Source: CALBRZ01 sp964511065 | GTDB taxonomy: Bacteria; Planctomycetota; Planctomycetia; Pirellulales; S012-138 | Direction of reading: 5' to 3' | DNA: 64,000 nucleotides | Assembly (NCBI GenBank): GCA_964511065.1 | Contig: CAZEEG010000007.1 | Span: 17,916 to 81,915, forward strand | Shown: one piece after another, positions 20,529 to 31,100 of the stretch | Position numbering within the stretch: the stretch's first letter is position 1 | How the letters are laid out: every line of letters starts with the position of its first letter | Program-made: the position numbers and the translations under genes | Notes under the pieces: generated by a model | The model's database searches: none | Told to the model about the DNA's origin: nothing | The model's input: only the letters and a program-made list of their open reading frames with translations

Positions 20529-21815
20529 TCACACGACGACGTAGCTATCGGGATTGGCCCACTCGCCCTTCTCTTCCTGGAAAATCCGGCTCTTGTCGAT
20601 TTCCAGTTGGCCGTCGTCCGCGATGCGGATGGCGTAACGCTCAAGCGGGCGCGGCGCCGGCCCCTCAAAGTTGATTCCGTCCACGTAGAAGCCGCTGCCA
20701 TGACAGGGGCACTTGAACTTCTGCTCGCTTTCCAGCCAGTTGGGCGTGCAGCCCAGGTGGGTGCAAACCGTCTTGAGTGCATAGATCATCTGCTGGCCGT
20801 TGTACTCGCCATTCACGATCCACACGCCAAACGCGGCTTTGAAACGCTCGTCCACCATACCCGGCGGAAAGTCCGATGGCTGCCCTACCTTGAATTGGCT
20901 AGGCGGTTCGGTAAGGACGTTGGGAAACATGAATCGGGCGAAGCCCAGCGTCCAGAGGCCCAGCGTCCCGGCCAACGCTCCAAAACCCACCCCGATCGAC
21001 GTACCCACCATCGCGCCCATCATCGCCACCACGCCGCGACGCCCTTCATCCACCTTGGGCTTGGCACTCTCGGGCTTCTTCTGAGCGTAGGCCGGTTTGG
21101 CCGGCATCGGCGGAACGGCCGGCTTGGCCGGGCGGGGAACGGCATCTTCGACGCGCTTCTCGCCGCGGGCGGGCAGCAAACCCGCCTCAGCCTTGCTCAG
21201 CGGTCCGCGCTTCTTTTCCGCCCGGGCGGCAGCCAAAATACTGGCGGTCTTGGGAGGTCCGGCCGGCGTTTCTGTCGCGGCGGGCGACGGCTCGGCCTTG
21301 GCGGCCGCAGGTTTGGCGGCCGGCTTCTCCCCGGCTGCCTTGGCCGCGGGCTTTTCCGTGGGCGGTTTCTCGGCGGCAGGCTGATCGGAGCCGCTGCCCT
21401 GTTTCCGGGCCATCGCCAGGATGTCGGAGACACTCGGTCGTCCGCCGCTACTGGCTGCGGGCTTCGAAGGTTCCGCAGGCTTTTCGGCAGAGGATTCCGC
21501 CGGCGTTGATTCTGATTTGGCTGGCGTATCGCCACCCTGTTTCTCGGCGCGGGCCATCGCCAGGATATCGGCCACGCTGGGACGCCCGCCTCCTGGGGAC
21601 GGCTTGGCAGGGGGCTTAGGCGCGGATTCGGGCGGGGGCGACGACGCTGCCGCACCGGCCCCGGTCGCATCGCCCGGGCCTTCTTCGGCAGGTGTGGGTG
21701 ATTCCGATGGAGGGGATTCGACTTGTGGCTCGTCCGGTGCCTGCTGATCCTTGGAGTCCGCCTTTCGAGCGGCCGCCAGGATCTCGGCAGTCGTCATCTT
21801 CTTCTTTTCGGCCAT
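20529..21815 (-). CDS. Rieske iron-sulfur protein with long repeat-bearing N-terminal extension
   Basis: 428 residues. The C-terminal Rieske domain (about 300-428) has both cluster-binding boxes, CTHLGC and CPCHGSGF, two Cys and two His for a 2Fe-2S centre. One membrane helix (about 265-295, GVVAMMGAMVGTSIGVGFGA) precedes it. The first 250 residues are Pro/Ala/Lys-rich and disordered except for four copies of a short helix: AEILAAAR (~10), VADILAMAR (~81), VSDILAMAR (~129) and ASILAAAR (~191). Copies 2 and 3 are preceded by GGRPS. The extension should lie in the cytoplasm. It is the first gene of the respiratory cluster. Confidence 0.93.
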   Translation of the reverse strand: MAEKKKMTTAEILAAARKADSKDQQAPDEPQVESPPSESPTPAEEGPGDATGAGAAASSPPPESAPKPPAKPSPGGGRPSVADILAMARAEKQGGDTPAKSESTPAESSAEKPAEPSKPAASSGGRPSVSDILAMARKQGSGSDQPAAEKPPTEKPAAKAAGEKPAAKPAAAKAEPSPAATETPAGPPKTASILAAARAEKKRGPLSKAEAGLLPARGEKRVEDAVPRPAKPAVPPMPAKPAYAQKKPESAKPKVDEGRRGVVAMMGAMVGTSIGVGFGALAGTLGLWTLGFARFMFPNVLTEPPSQFKVGQPSDFPPGMVDERFKAAFGVWIVNGEYNGQQMIYALKTVCTHLGCTPNWLESEQKFKCPCHGSGFYVDGINFEGPAPRPLERYAIRIADDGQLEIDKSRIFQEEKGEWANPDSYVVV

Positions 21816-22195
21816 TGTGTCGACTCTTGGTGCTGGGGGCGCTTACCCAATTGGGAGCGCAATTTCAGACCGGCACTCGACAACCTGCGCGCCTGATAAG
21901 ATCCGGATCCCCCACCCGCCGGCAAGCCTTGTCACCAGCGGAGCGATTCCATAAGACCCCCCGGCCGTTTCGTCAAGCGCCCGTTGTACACGATTGATCG
22001 GCAGCAGCAAGCCCCCTTGCAGGGTGCGACAAAATGCCACATGGTAACGGGCGGTTAGCGGCATGCCGTTTAGCCGGGTGCGGTGGCTTCCGTGCATGCC
22101 CACCCGCGAACGGGTGGGCGGCATTCTTGCAGCCATCGCACTTGCAACACAGGCCCCGATCCCAGTCCGCCTCCGCGCAGGCTCAACCCGCGTCC
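21816..22195. other. Likely promoter region of the respiratory cluster
   Basis: 380 bp between the PLP decarboxylase end and the Rieske start. No gene or strong hairpin seen. It is the only sizable region upstream of the first respiratory gene, so a main promoter is expected here. Confidence 0.35.
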
Positions 22196-23740
22196 TTAGC
22201 ACCGCAGTCTGGCAGCTTCTTCCTGCCCGAACTGGGCCAGCCGAGCCACCGTGCTGCGCAGATCGTCGGGCGTGGTGCGGGGATTGATAATGCACATCCG
22301 CAGCACGCGGCGGTCACGCAACATGGTGGAAGTCACCGTGGCATACGCTTCATCGAGTACCCGATTCACAATGCGCTCGTTCACCGCATTGGCCGCCGCC
22401 AGGTCGTGGCCGTCCTCGGCGTAATAAAACGTGAGGATGCCGATTTGAGCCGGGGTGAACAAATGCAGGTTGGGTGTCGCACGTACAATCTGCTCGGCCA
22501 GTTCGGCCAATTCAATCCCCCGGGAGATGGCCTGGCGAAACGCATTGACCCCGAAGAACCGGATCGACATCCACAGCTTGAGCGCCCGGAACGATCGGGT
22601 CAATTGGATACCGACGTCTTGGAAGTTGACATCTTCGCTGATCCGCAGGGCATCGGCCAGGTATTCGGCCGTGACCTGAAAGGCGTCGAACAGGTGCTTC
22701 CAGTCGCGCACCAGCACACACCCGCACTCGTAAGGCTGGAACAGCCATTTGTGCGGATCGATGGTCAACGAATCGAGGCGGTCCAATCCCTTAAGCGCTT
22801 GACGTCCGGTTTCAGACAGCACGGCCGCCGCTCCATATGCGCCGTCGGCATGCAGCCACAGCCCTTGTTGCTGACAGAAGTCGGCCAACTCATCCAGCGG
22901 ATCGACGGCCCCGGTGTTCGTTGTACCGGCGTTGGCAACCACGCAGAACGGGTGCAAACCTCGGGCACGATCGGAGATCACCCGCTGCCGCAAGACATCG
23001 ACCGGCAGGCGGTAGTGTTCGTCGGAAGGGATTCGCACAAACTGGTCTTGGGCAAACCCCAACACGCGGAACGCCCGCTGCAGCGAAGAGTGGCATTGAT
23101 CGGAACCGTAGGCGATGCCGCGGGAGACGTCGTCGCGCAGTTTCACGTGCCGGGCGGTGGCCAAGGCGGTCAGGTTGGCACTCGAACCGCCACTCACCAG
23201 CACGCCGCCGGTGCTTTCGGGCAGGCCGCACCACTCGCGTAGCCAATCCAGCACGATCCGCTCCACCTGGCAAGGGCCGGCGCCTTCCAGCCAATTGCCG
23301 CTGAAGATGTTGTAGCCCGCGGCCAGGCAGTCAGCCATTACGCTGACAAAGTTACTGGGGCTAGGCACAAAGGCAAAGAACCGGGGATGTGCTGTCAAAC
23401 CCACGGCGGTCAGCACTTCGTCTGTCGTTTGGCCCAAGATGGCTTCCCAAGGTTCAGGCTGGTCCGGTGCCGGTGCCGCCAACTTTTCCTTGAGGACGGT
23501 GCGGGGAAGATGCCGCGTGGCCGGTTTATTCGGCAGGTTCACAAAATGCTCGACCAGGTGGTCGATCACCTGGTAGCCCATCTGCCGCATGGACTCGGCC
23601 GAAAGCTCCAACAGCGCCGGGTCGCCGGCGGGAGCGATCGGGCCAGAGGCCTTGGCCGTGGGTTCTGATGGCGTTGGATGATCGGCAGATGTTGGCCCGA
23701 AGTTGGAATCTCGCCCAGGATCAGATGGTGGATGGCTCAT
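22196..23740 (-). CDS. Group II PLP-dependent decarboxylase (aromatic/tyrosine amino acid decarboxylase-like)
   Basis: 514 residues in the DOPA/tyrosine decarboxylase family. The PLP-binding Lys is in TIDPHKWLF, the ring-stacking region reads VSGGSSANLTAL, and HADGAYGAAAV carries the Asp that contacts the pyridine nitrogen. HPRFFAFVPSPSNF and FSGNWLEGAGPCQVE are family-typical substrate-loop sequences. A disordered Pro/Ser-rich stretch of 40 residues precedes the domain. Substrate is not determinable (aromatic amino acid, Glu or Asp). It stands alone, transcribed in the same direction as the respiratory cluster. Confidence 0.88.
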   Translation of the reverse strand: MSHPPSDPGRDSNFGPTSADHPTPSEPTAKASGPIAPAGDPALLELSAESMRQMGYQVIDHLVEHFVNLPNKPATRHLPRTVLKEKLAAPAPDQPEPWEAILGQTTDEVLTAVGLTAHPRFFAFVPSPSNFVSVMADCLAAGYNIFSGNWLEGAGPCQVERIVLDWLREWCGLPESTGGVLVSGGSSANLTALATARHVKLRDDVSRGIAYGSDQCHSSLQRAFRVLGFAQDQFVRIPSDEHYRLPVDVLRQRVISDRARGLHPFCVVANAGTTNTGAVDPLDELADFCQQQGLWLHADGAYGAAAVLSETGRQALKGLDRLDSLTIDPHKWLFQPYECGCVLVRDWKHLFDAFQVTAEYLADALRISEDVNFQDVGIQLTRSFRALKLWMSIRFFGVNAFRQAISRGIELAELAEQIVRATPNLHLFTPAQIGILTFYYAEDGHDLAAANAVNERIVNRVLDEAYATVTSTMLRDRRVLRMCIINPRTTPDDLRSTVARLAQFGQEEAARLRC

Positions 23741-24268
23741 CGTGATTGCGTTGGTTCAGGGTGCCGGCGGGGGGATGCCGTTGGCCGCGGCAGGCGGCAC
23801 CACGTGCGCATCGGCCTTATCCGTTATACATGCGTTTGCGGGAACGTAACGCATTCACCCTGTTGTGGCGATGGTGCCTGCGCTCGGCATCAACATTGCA
23901 TGGAAGCCCCAGGGCGATGGGTTGTCCGCGCAATGGGCTTCGACGCCAACCCAATGGGAAACCGGCGAATTGCCAGTACGAGCCGATTCAGGTATGTTCC
24001 ACATTCGCATGTCGACCACAGTCGAGCGAGACGCATGCCCGCGGCCTTGGGCCGCTTGGGGATGCGATCAGCCCGCCGCTCGCGTTGGCCCACCACGGTT
24101 CCATACCGATTGCGGCGATGGAAGGCGGGCAAATCGGCGCGGGCTCACGGCGATTGGTGGAAAACCTGGGTGGCAGCGGCAACGATCGGCCGCGTCGACA
24201 GCCCATGACCGTTCTGGCGTACGGCCCGCAGCCGTACTTTGGGCCTAACTTGATGAGGAGAAACAGAC
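23741..24268. other. Divergent intergenic region
   Basis: 528 bp between the decarboxylase (minus) and superoxide dismutase (plus). No supported gene. It should contain both divergent promoters, but I cannot assign -35/-10 boxes with confidence. Confidence 0.35.
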
Positions 24269-24877
24269 ATGGCCTACACTGTCCCGGACCTGCCTTATCC
24301 GTTCGATGCCCTGGAGCCGCACATTGATGCCAAGACGATGGAAATCCATCACGACAAGCATCATGCCGGATACGTTGCCAAGCTGAACGCAGCCATCGAA
24401 AACACCGACTTGGGCAGCAAGTCGGTCGAGGAACTGGTTTCGATGATCGACTCCGTGCCCGAAAATATCCGCGCTGCCGTGCGGAACAACGGGGGCGGGC
24501 ATGCCAACCATTCGCTGTTCTGGACGATCATGAGTCCCAACGGCGGTGGCGAACCGACGGGCGAGTTGGCCGCGGCCATTAATTCGACGTTCGGCAGCTT
24601 CGACAAATTCAAACAAGAATTTGCCGATGCGGCCGCCAACCGGTTTGGCAGCGGTTGGGCGTGGTTGTGCCTCGACGCCGACAAGAAGCTGCACGTCGAA
24701 AGCACCCCCAATCAGGACACGCCGTTGATGCACGGCCACACGCCGATTCTCGGCTTGGACGTGTGGGAGCATGCCTATTATCTGAAGTACCAGAACCGGC
24801 GGCCCGATTACATCGCCGCCTTCTTCAACGTGATCAACTGGGACGAAGTCGCCCGCCGTTACGCGGCCGCCAAGTAA
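24269..24877 (+). CDS. sodA: Superoxide dismutase (Fe/Mn family, probably Mn)
   Basis: 202 residues, full length. Metal ligands are visible in MEIHHDKHH (His), GGGHANHSLFW (His), and LDVWEHAYY (Asp and His). Gly-Gly-His-x-Asn-His together with NQDTPL, which places a Gln near the active site, favours the Mn or cambialistic type over the Fe type. There is no signal peptide, so the enzyme is cytosolic. A GAGGAG ribosome site lies 8 bp before the ATG. The transcript ends at a rho-independent terminator 57 bp after the stop. Confidence 0.96.
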   Translation: MAYTVPDLPYPFDALEPHIDAKTMEIHHDKHHAGYVAKLNAAIENTDLGSKSVEELVSMIDSVPENIRAAVRNNGGGHANHSLFWTIMSPNGGGEPTGELAAAINSTFGSFDKFKQEFADAAANRFGSGWAWLCLDADKKLHVESTPNQDTPLMHGHTPILGLDVWEHAYYLKYQNRRPDYIAAFFNVINWDEVARRYAAAK

Positions 24878-24934
24878 ACCACGTTGAGCCATCGGCACCG
24901 GGCGCTGACAAACGCCCCGGCCGGCATAACACGA

Positions 24935-24974
24935 GAGCATCGGGCAGCCACCGATCGGGCCCGGTGCTCTTTTT
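24935..24974 (+). terminator. Rho-independent terminator of sodA
   Basis: Stem GAGCATCGGGC (24935-24945) pairs with GCCCGGTGCTC (24959-24969) with one mismatch, followed by TTTTT. Confidence 0.88.
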
Positions 24975-25066
24975 GCATTCCTGCCGATCATCGCCCGCAG
25001 GGAACGGGGCGCTGCGACTCGCCAGGCGGCCGAGAAGGCCGTCCCATGCACGCCTGTCCAATGCAT

Positions 25067-25100
25067 AACGCCCGGCCGAGATCAGTCCCGGCCGGGCGTT
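25067..25100. terminator. 12-bp perfect hairpin between convergent genes
   Basis: AACGCCCGGCCG (25067-25078) pairs perfectly with CGGCCGGGCGTT (25089-25100), loop of 10 nt. It lies 81 bp past the stop of the YTV-repeat gene on the minus strand and probably ends its transcript, although no U-tract follows. Confidence 0.6.
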
Positions 25101-25180
25101 GAGCTGCAACCCGATCTGTCGTTTGGAAGCGGTTCTTGGGGCTGTTGGAATCTCCGCACTCCGGCGGAAAACCATTGCCC

Positions 25181-26689
25181 TTACTCTTGGTAGTTCGCCG
25201 TGTTGACCGGCACCAGCGGCAGCCGCGTTGAGCGGAACGTGGCGCTGATATTCGGCTCGCGAACGTCTTCACCCGGCTCAATCCGAGGTTGCTGCGTTTC
25301 GGGCGCCGGTCGTGAGGGATCAGGGCGGGTCTGCGGCATCGGCTGGCCCGGTTGCGTTTGCGGCATCGGCGTCAGACGCGAATCATCCTGCGGCGCGAAC
25401 GTGCGCGGTTCACCCGGCCGCGTTTGCGGGGCCGGAGTGGGTTGCAACGGGCTAGGTTGAGCTTCAGGAATCGGTTGCAGCGCCGCATCGCCTTGCGGTA
25501 CGGCCGGAACCGCCAACTCGGCGCCGGTGCAGGGATCAATCGGAATCCGGTGCACGATCACCCGCGGTACGCGCATCGTGTACGTGACGGGCACGCGCCG
25601 TGTCACATAACGCGGAACCTGGACCGTTTGTTGCACCGCCACCTGGCGGCAGGTGCGGACGGGAATCTGCTCGACGCGTTCTTCCGTCACCAGTCGGCAA
25701 GTGGTGTAAGGGACGCGGCGGACCTGTTCTTCGCAGACCATCCGGCAAACCCGCTCGGGAATTTGTCGCTGATGGGTTTCCACCACCTGGCGGCAAACCT
25801 GGTAGGGAACACGGCGAACGTGTTCCTCGGCCACCATCCGGCACACCTGGTACGGCACCTGCCGCACCTGTTCTTCGGTGACCATGCGCTGGACCTGGTA
25901 TTGCACCACGCGCCGCTCGGTTTCCGGCACCATCACCGTTTGTGGTACCTGGTATGTCTGAATGTTCGGCCGCCAGACTTGCTGGTGCTCAATCGTGGGC
26001 GGGCAGGGCTGCTGCACCCATGCCAGGCCGCCGCCGCGATAGAACGCCTGGCCCGTCACCGGATCGACCTGGCAGCCGCCGGGCACCCAGCGGAGCCGCG
26101 TTTTTACCGGACCGGGACGCAACACCTGCTGCTGCTCCCAGCAGCCGTTATCGACCGTGACATTGCGATAGGTCACGTGCGGCCGCATCACGGTGTAGCA
26201 CTCTTCGCGCTCCGCGGTTTCCATCACCGGCCGCTGGACGAAGTACCGTTCCTCGCGGACGTGCGTCTCCGTCACCGGCCGCTGCACGGTGTACCGCTCT
26301 TCGCGCTCGTGGGTCTCCACCACGTTGCGGACCTGGTTGTAGGTCACCGTCCGCATGCGGGTTTCCCAGACGGGCCTCTGGACAGTGTACCGTTCTTCGC
26401 GCTCGTGCGTTTCGTACACCGGCCGCTGCACGGTGTACCGCCGCTCGCGCATCTCCGTCTCCCAGACATTGCGGTAGTAGGTCACCTGCTGCTGTTCGTA
26501 GACGGTCTCCGTCTCCAGCCGGTAGCAGGTGATCGGCCGCTCCTCGTAAGCGGTTTCATAGACCAACCGGTAGGTCTGCGTGGGATAAACCTCGCAGGCG
26601 GGCGAGCCGCACAGTTGCGCTTGCACCTGTCTCGGCGATATCGGCACAACCAGGGCCGCGCACACCAAGATGCCAGTAACGATACGCAT
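25181..26689 (-). CDS. Secreted YTV-repeat protein
   Basis: 502 residues with a signal peptide (cleavage near QVQAQ). Residues about 30-190 contain repeats of the type ERYTVQRPVxETHxRE, the YTV repeat known from planctomycete cell-surface proteins. Residues about 260-410 hold a second array with period about 17-22, of the form EEQVRRVPYQVCRMV, with a Cys in most units that could form disulfide cross-links. A Pro/Gln/Thr-rich tail of about 80 residues ends the protein. Function is unknown. Abundance and cell-wall association are inferred from relatives. The start has a GAGGAG site. Confidence 0.85.
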   Translation of the reverse strand: MRIVTGILVCAALVVPISPRQVQAQLCGSPACEVYPTQTYRLVYETAYEERPITCYRLETETVYEQQQVTYYRNVWETEMRERRYTVQRPVYETHEREERYTVQRPVWETRMRTVTYNQVRNVVETHEREERYTVQRPVTETHVREERYFVQRPVMETAEREECYTVMRPHVTYRNVTVDNGCWEQQQVLRPGPVKTRLRWVPGGCQVDPVTGQAFYRGGGLAWVQQPCPPTIEHQQVWRPNIQTYQVPQTVMVPETERRVVQYQVQRMVTEEQVRQVPYQVCRMVAEEHVRRVPYQVCRQVVETHQRQIPERVCRMVCEEQVRRVPYTTCRLVTEERVEQIPVRTCRQVAVQQTVQVPRYVTRRVPVTYTMRVPRVIVHRIPIDPCTGAELAVPAVPQGDAALQPIPEAQPSPLQPTPAPQTRPGEPRTFAPQDDSRLTPMPQTQPGQPMPQTRPDPSRPAPETQQPRIEPGEDVREPNISATFRSTRLPLVPVNTANYQE

Positions 26690-27321
26690 CGCTCGGAGCT
26701 CCTCGGCCTTCCACTCCGGCCTTCCTGCGCCGAACCGGCCAACTTTCTACTTGCGCTTGGGCCGCACCACGCAACTGCCTTCCCGGCGACTGCGCCTCGG
26801 TGCGGTAAGGTGATCTTCCGACTTCAATGAGTCTGAATGCCTATGAAGTGTGGGATATTGCTCGTTCCCAGGCAAATCGGACTTGTATGTCATTCTTGAA
26901 TCTTTTCAGTCTGAATGCAAGTTGCCGGTTGCGGTTCCGCCGAATTAACTTGAAAAATCCTTCATAAAATGTTGCCGGATCATCCATTCACGTGATGGAC
27001 GCTAGCGGTTAGTGATAGCAAACGCATTATGACGATTCTGCCGGCGATTGAAGATGGGTAGCCGTGCCAGGCATTCAGGAAAAGCATAGCGATGCTAGCA
27101 CTCGGGCAGACTTTAACGCCTGGGCCGTTTATAAAGGATCTGCGAAACGAACGGCCACTTCGTTAGGGGCCGATCTGCTCCGCATCCCGCCCGGTTCTGC
27201 CGGAAACAAAAGATGCGCAGCGCAAAAACCGCATTACCGCCAGGCATGCGCCCTTACCGCCTTGGAACTCGGTTCTGCACCGTGCGCGAACGAACGCGAT
27301 GTCAAACGCTGCCGCGGCGGT
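26690..27321. other. AT-rich promoter region upstream of YTV gene
   Basis: 632 bp without a supported gene. 26822-27010 is clearly AT-richer than the surroundings and holds an 11-bp direct repeat AGTCTGAATGC at 26830-26840 and 26908-26918, possible regulator sites for the strongly expressed YTV gene. Confidence 0.45.
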
Positions 27322-27504
27322 TTACGGTCCGTACGTAACGGGCGCCGGTGTGCCTTGGATGACCGGTGGACAGGCCGGCGGACACACCGGAACGGCGCAA
27401 GCGGGGGAGGGCGTCCAACACTGCGGCGGGCACACGGGCCGATGATGACAGCCCAACGCAACCATCAGCGCTGCACAGAGGCCCAAGGGCAGAATCCGTT
27501 TCAT
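27322..27504 (-). CDS. Tiny Cys/Pro-rich lipoprotein
   Basis: 60 residues. MKRILPLGLCAALMVALGC is a complete lipoprotein signal with the lipobox Cys at residue 19. The 41-residue mature chain contains six Cys and many Pro, mostly as CPP triplets (VCPPQC, VCPPACPP). A GAGGA ribosome site precedes the ATG at 27504. The spacing of Cys and Pro suggests a metal-binding or disulfide-rich surface anchor. No family is recognised. Confidence 0.7.
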   Translation of the reverse strand: MKRILPLGLCAALMVALGCHHRPVCPPQCWTPSPACAVPVCPPACPPVIQGTPAPVTYGP

Positions 27505-28130
27505 GAAACGATTCCTCGAAGGTGGAACGCTTGCCAGCAGCAACCGTCCAGGGAGTCTGGACGCCGTAGCGGTCGCGAAGGGCAACGGGAGGGGCAAACC
27601 ATATGCCGAACCTCGCCGCAGGGCAAACCCAGTCGTCTTGAAAAAACGGTTCTGATGCGCGCAGGGGGGAGGCGCCAGCAGCAAAGCACTGGCCGCCCGT
27701 CCATGGTTCAAATACGGCTGCCAGCGATTGCTGGTCCTATAGGCGCCCGGTTTTCAACACACTGCGTGCAGGACTCGTTGCCAACACCTGCCACGCAGCA
27801 GCAGCGCCCTTCTATAGATGCGGAAGGCTGACACGAACGTGAGCGGGCATTCGCTGCGCAGGTGTCAGTATACCTCGGCAGCGTGCTGTCGCTGATAGCC
27901 TCGGCAGTGCAGGCATGATGGTGACTAGCGTGCAACGTAAGCGGCAGTCCGAATACTGCGCGCATTGTCAGCACTCGCCGGCCGTCAAAGTTTGTCAATT
28001 CGGAACAGCTTTCCTGCAGACCCAAGGACGTGGTGCCGAATACACGATGTACACGAACTTTGCCGCGCAAGCGGTGCCGGTTCGTGAACTCAGATCCAGG
28101 GGGGGCGCCCTGAGACATGAGTTACAACGA
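27505..28130. other. Divergent promoter region
   Basis: 626 bp between the small lipoprotein and the secretin. An in-frame extension of the secretin gene reaches back to 27915 but does not look coding, with no signal peptide or ribosome site. Nothing else identified. Confidence 0.35.
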
Positions 28131-31100
28131 ATGCAGGTGTCTAAACTCGGTCGGGCATTTCGCACTGCATGCAGCTGCGCAGTTGCGCTGGGCTGGGGGA
28201 CGGCTTTGCCAGCGGCAGAGCCTCAACCGGGCTACCCAGTGGGTCACGCACATGGAATGCAGGGCGCGCCCCATGGGCAGCCAGCGGCGATGCGGCCGGT
28301 GCAACCGCCGCCAGCATTTGGGCATCCGCTGCCCCTTCAGCAGGGCCCAGCTGCCGGCGGCGTCTATCATGCTGGCGGGCCGATGCCCGGGGCGTTTTCT
28401 CCGTATCCGGCCGGCCCGGCCGAGGGCGTTCTGCCGGCAGGCTATTCCGCGCCGACGTTGACGCATCCCGCGAGGGTGGCCGGTCAGCCAGGAAGTGTTG
28501 CTGCGGCCGGGAGCTTTGCCGCGCGGTTGAATCAGCCTGCGCCGGCGCAACCCAACGCGCTGGCAGCGCCCCAGGGCGAGCAACGTCAAACGCGCGTGCA
28601 TGCGCTTCAGTTTGCGCACGCCGCGGAAGTTCAAGCGGCAATGGTGCATTGGCTCCAGGGCGCGTCGATGCGGGGCGAGGTATCGGTCGATCCCACGCAA
28701 AACGCCGTCATCGTGCAGGGCGGCGACGACGTTCAAAAGCTGGCAGCCGAGATCGTCCAGTCGATGGACCGCGCGGCCCAGGAACAGCTTGGCCCGCCGA
28801 CATTGCAAACCTATCCCGCTCCGGCCAACCACTTGGAACCGATGACCGAGGCGGTTCGCGGCCGGTTTGGGCCACACGGTGCCCGAGTCGCCGCTGACTC
28901 CCGCAACAATCAACTCCTGGTGGTGGCTCCGGCGGCCATGCAGGCGGAAATTGCCAAGTTTCTGGGAGCTTCAGGCACAGGGCAGGCTCCCGCACCCGCG
29001 GCGCAAGGGGCCGTGCGCGGTCCCCAGCCCGAGGCACCTCCTGCCCCAACCGCTCCCCGCGGAGCCAACTTCGGGCTGTTGACGACCACGGCCGGCCAGG
29101 GGCAGATCATGCAACTGCGCCGTTCGCCCGCAGAGATGCAGAAGGTCTTGCGGCGGCTATACGGGCCTCGATTGACGGAGGCAGCCAGCACCAATCGCGA
29201 CGTCGCAATTTACACGCTCGATCTTTCACAGCAGGAGCGGCTGCGCATCGAATTCGACCTGCTGACCGGGCAGGTGGTGATCCACGGACCGCCAGCGGCC
29301 ACCGAACGGTGCGCCCGGCTGCTCGCCATCTTGGAGGCACCCCAGGTTCCGCAGGCGAGCAACCGGATTGAAGTGGTTCCGCTGGGGGCGGCCCCGCCGG
29401 GCAAAGTCGTTCAGGTTGCCACGCTGCTGGAAGAAGCACGCCAGCGCGGATTGCGCGAGCGTTCCCAAGCCGTGCGGGCCCAGGCGATTCGTTCGCCCCA
29501 CCTCGTCGCGCAACTGTTCCAGCCGCCCGATGCCAACCAACCGCCGCAGGGAGCACAAGTGCCCGGCCAGCAACAAGGCGGCGCGGCTGCCGGGGCAGGT
29601 GCGGCAGCGGGCCAGGCACTTCCCCAGGAGCAAGCGTTCCCGAATGGGCAAGCCGACATCCCGGCCGACACCCAGGGGCTGGTAGGCCCGGTCCAGGTGG
29701 AAGTGCTGGAAGACCTGGGGGTGATTATTCTCCGCGGTCCGAAAGAAGATGTGGATCGGCTGATTCGCATCATCGAACAGATCGAAGAACGCAGCCAGGA
29801 GACGGAACCGGAAATCCGTGTTCACCAGTTGGAGTATGTGAACGGCGAAGCCTTGGCCACAATCGTCCGCGAGCTGTACGACTCGGTGTATGCGGGCCGT
29901 AAAGGTCGCGTGAGCATCACGCCGCTGGTGGAGCCCAACGCGCTACTGTTGATTGGTCCGCCACCCAGCGTGGAAGCGGCCACCGATTTGATCCGCCGGC
30001 TGGATACGCCTTCGGGGCCGGAATCGCAGTTTGAGGTCTTCCGACTGAAGTACGCTTCGGCCCAGGCGGCTGCCGCAACCTTGCAGCAGTTTTATGGAGC
30101 CCCGCCAGGGCCGGGCGCGCAGCAGCCCGGCCAGGCCCAACAGCAGTTGCCCGGCTTGTTCCCTCGGGTCAACGTGATTGCCGACTTTCGAACCAACGCC
30201 CTGATTGTGCGGGCCAGCCCGCGCGATCTGGCCGAGATTGCCCATCTGTTATCCAGGATCGACATCGACAGTTCACCTTCCGAACTGACGCTCAAGGTGT
30301 TCCAGTTGAGGAACTCGCTGGCCGAAGACCTGGCCGCGGTATTGCAGGCGGCGATCACGGGCGCGGCGGCGGGGCAACAGTTGGGCCCGCAGCTTCCCGG
30401 CGTACAGCAGCAAGCCGTGGGGCCACAGGCCCAGCAGCAGGCGGCACAGCGTTCGGCCGTGTTGCGATTGATGACGCTCGACGCCCGGGACCGCACGATC
30501 CTGCGGTCGGGCATCCTGGTCGACGTGCAGGTGACTCCCGACCCCCGCGCCAACTCGGTGGTGGTACGGGCCCCGGCCGACAGTATGCCGCTGATCGAGG
30601 CGCTGATCGAACAGTTGGACAACATCCCCGGCGCCACGGCGCAGATCAAGGTGTTCACCATCGTCAATGGCGATGCCGAAAGCCTGGTGAGCATGCTCAG
30701 CACGCTGTTTGGCGCAACGGCAACGGGAGGGCAGTTCGGCGTTCAGCAGGCGGCGAGCGTACAGGCCGATGGTTCCATCGTTCCGCTACGGTTTGCCGTT
30801 GACTCGCGCACGAACTCGATCCTGGCCACCGGCAGTTCATCGGACCTGACCATTGTGGAAGCGATCCTGTTGCGGCTCGACGAAAGCGACATTCGCGAGC
30901 GGGAAACGCAGGTTTACCGCCTGAAGAACGCCCCGGCGCTCGATGTTGCCGCCAGCATCAATCAGTTGTTGCAGGCTGAACGGGCCGTGCAGGAGCAGGG
31001 CGTCCGTAGCGCGTTCCAGCAGATTCAGGAAGAAGTGGTGGTCGTGGGCGAACCGGTGACCAACAGCCTGATTGTCACGGCAACGCCGCGGTACTTTGAC

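Noticed and set aside
26978..26998. parS-like core TTCACGTGA upstream of the YTV gene
   Set aside because: At least six mismatches in the 16-bp parS consensus.
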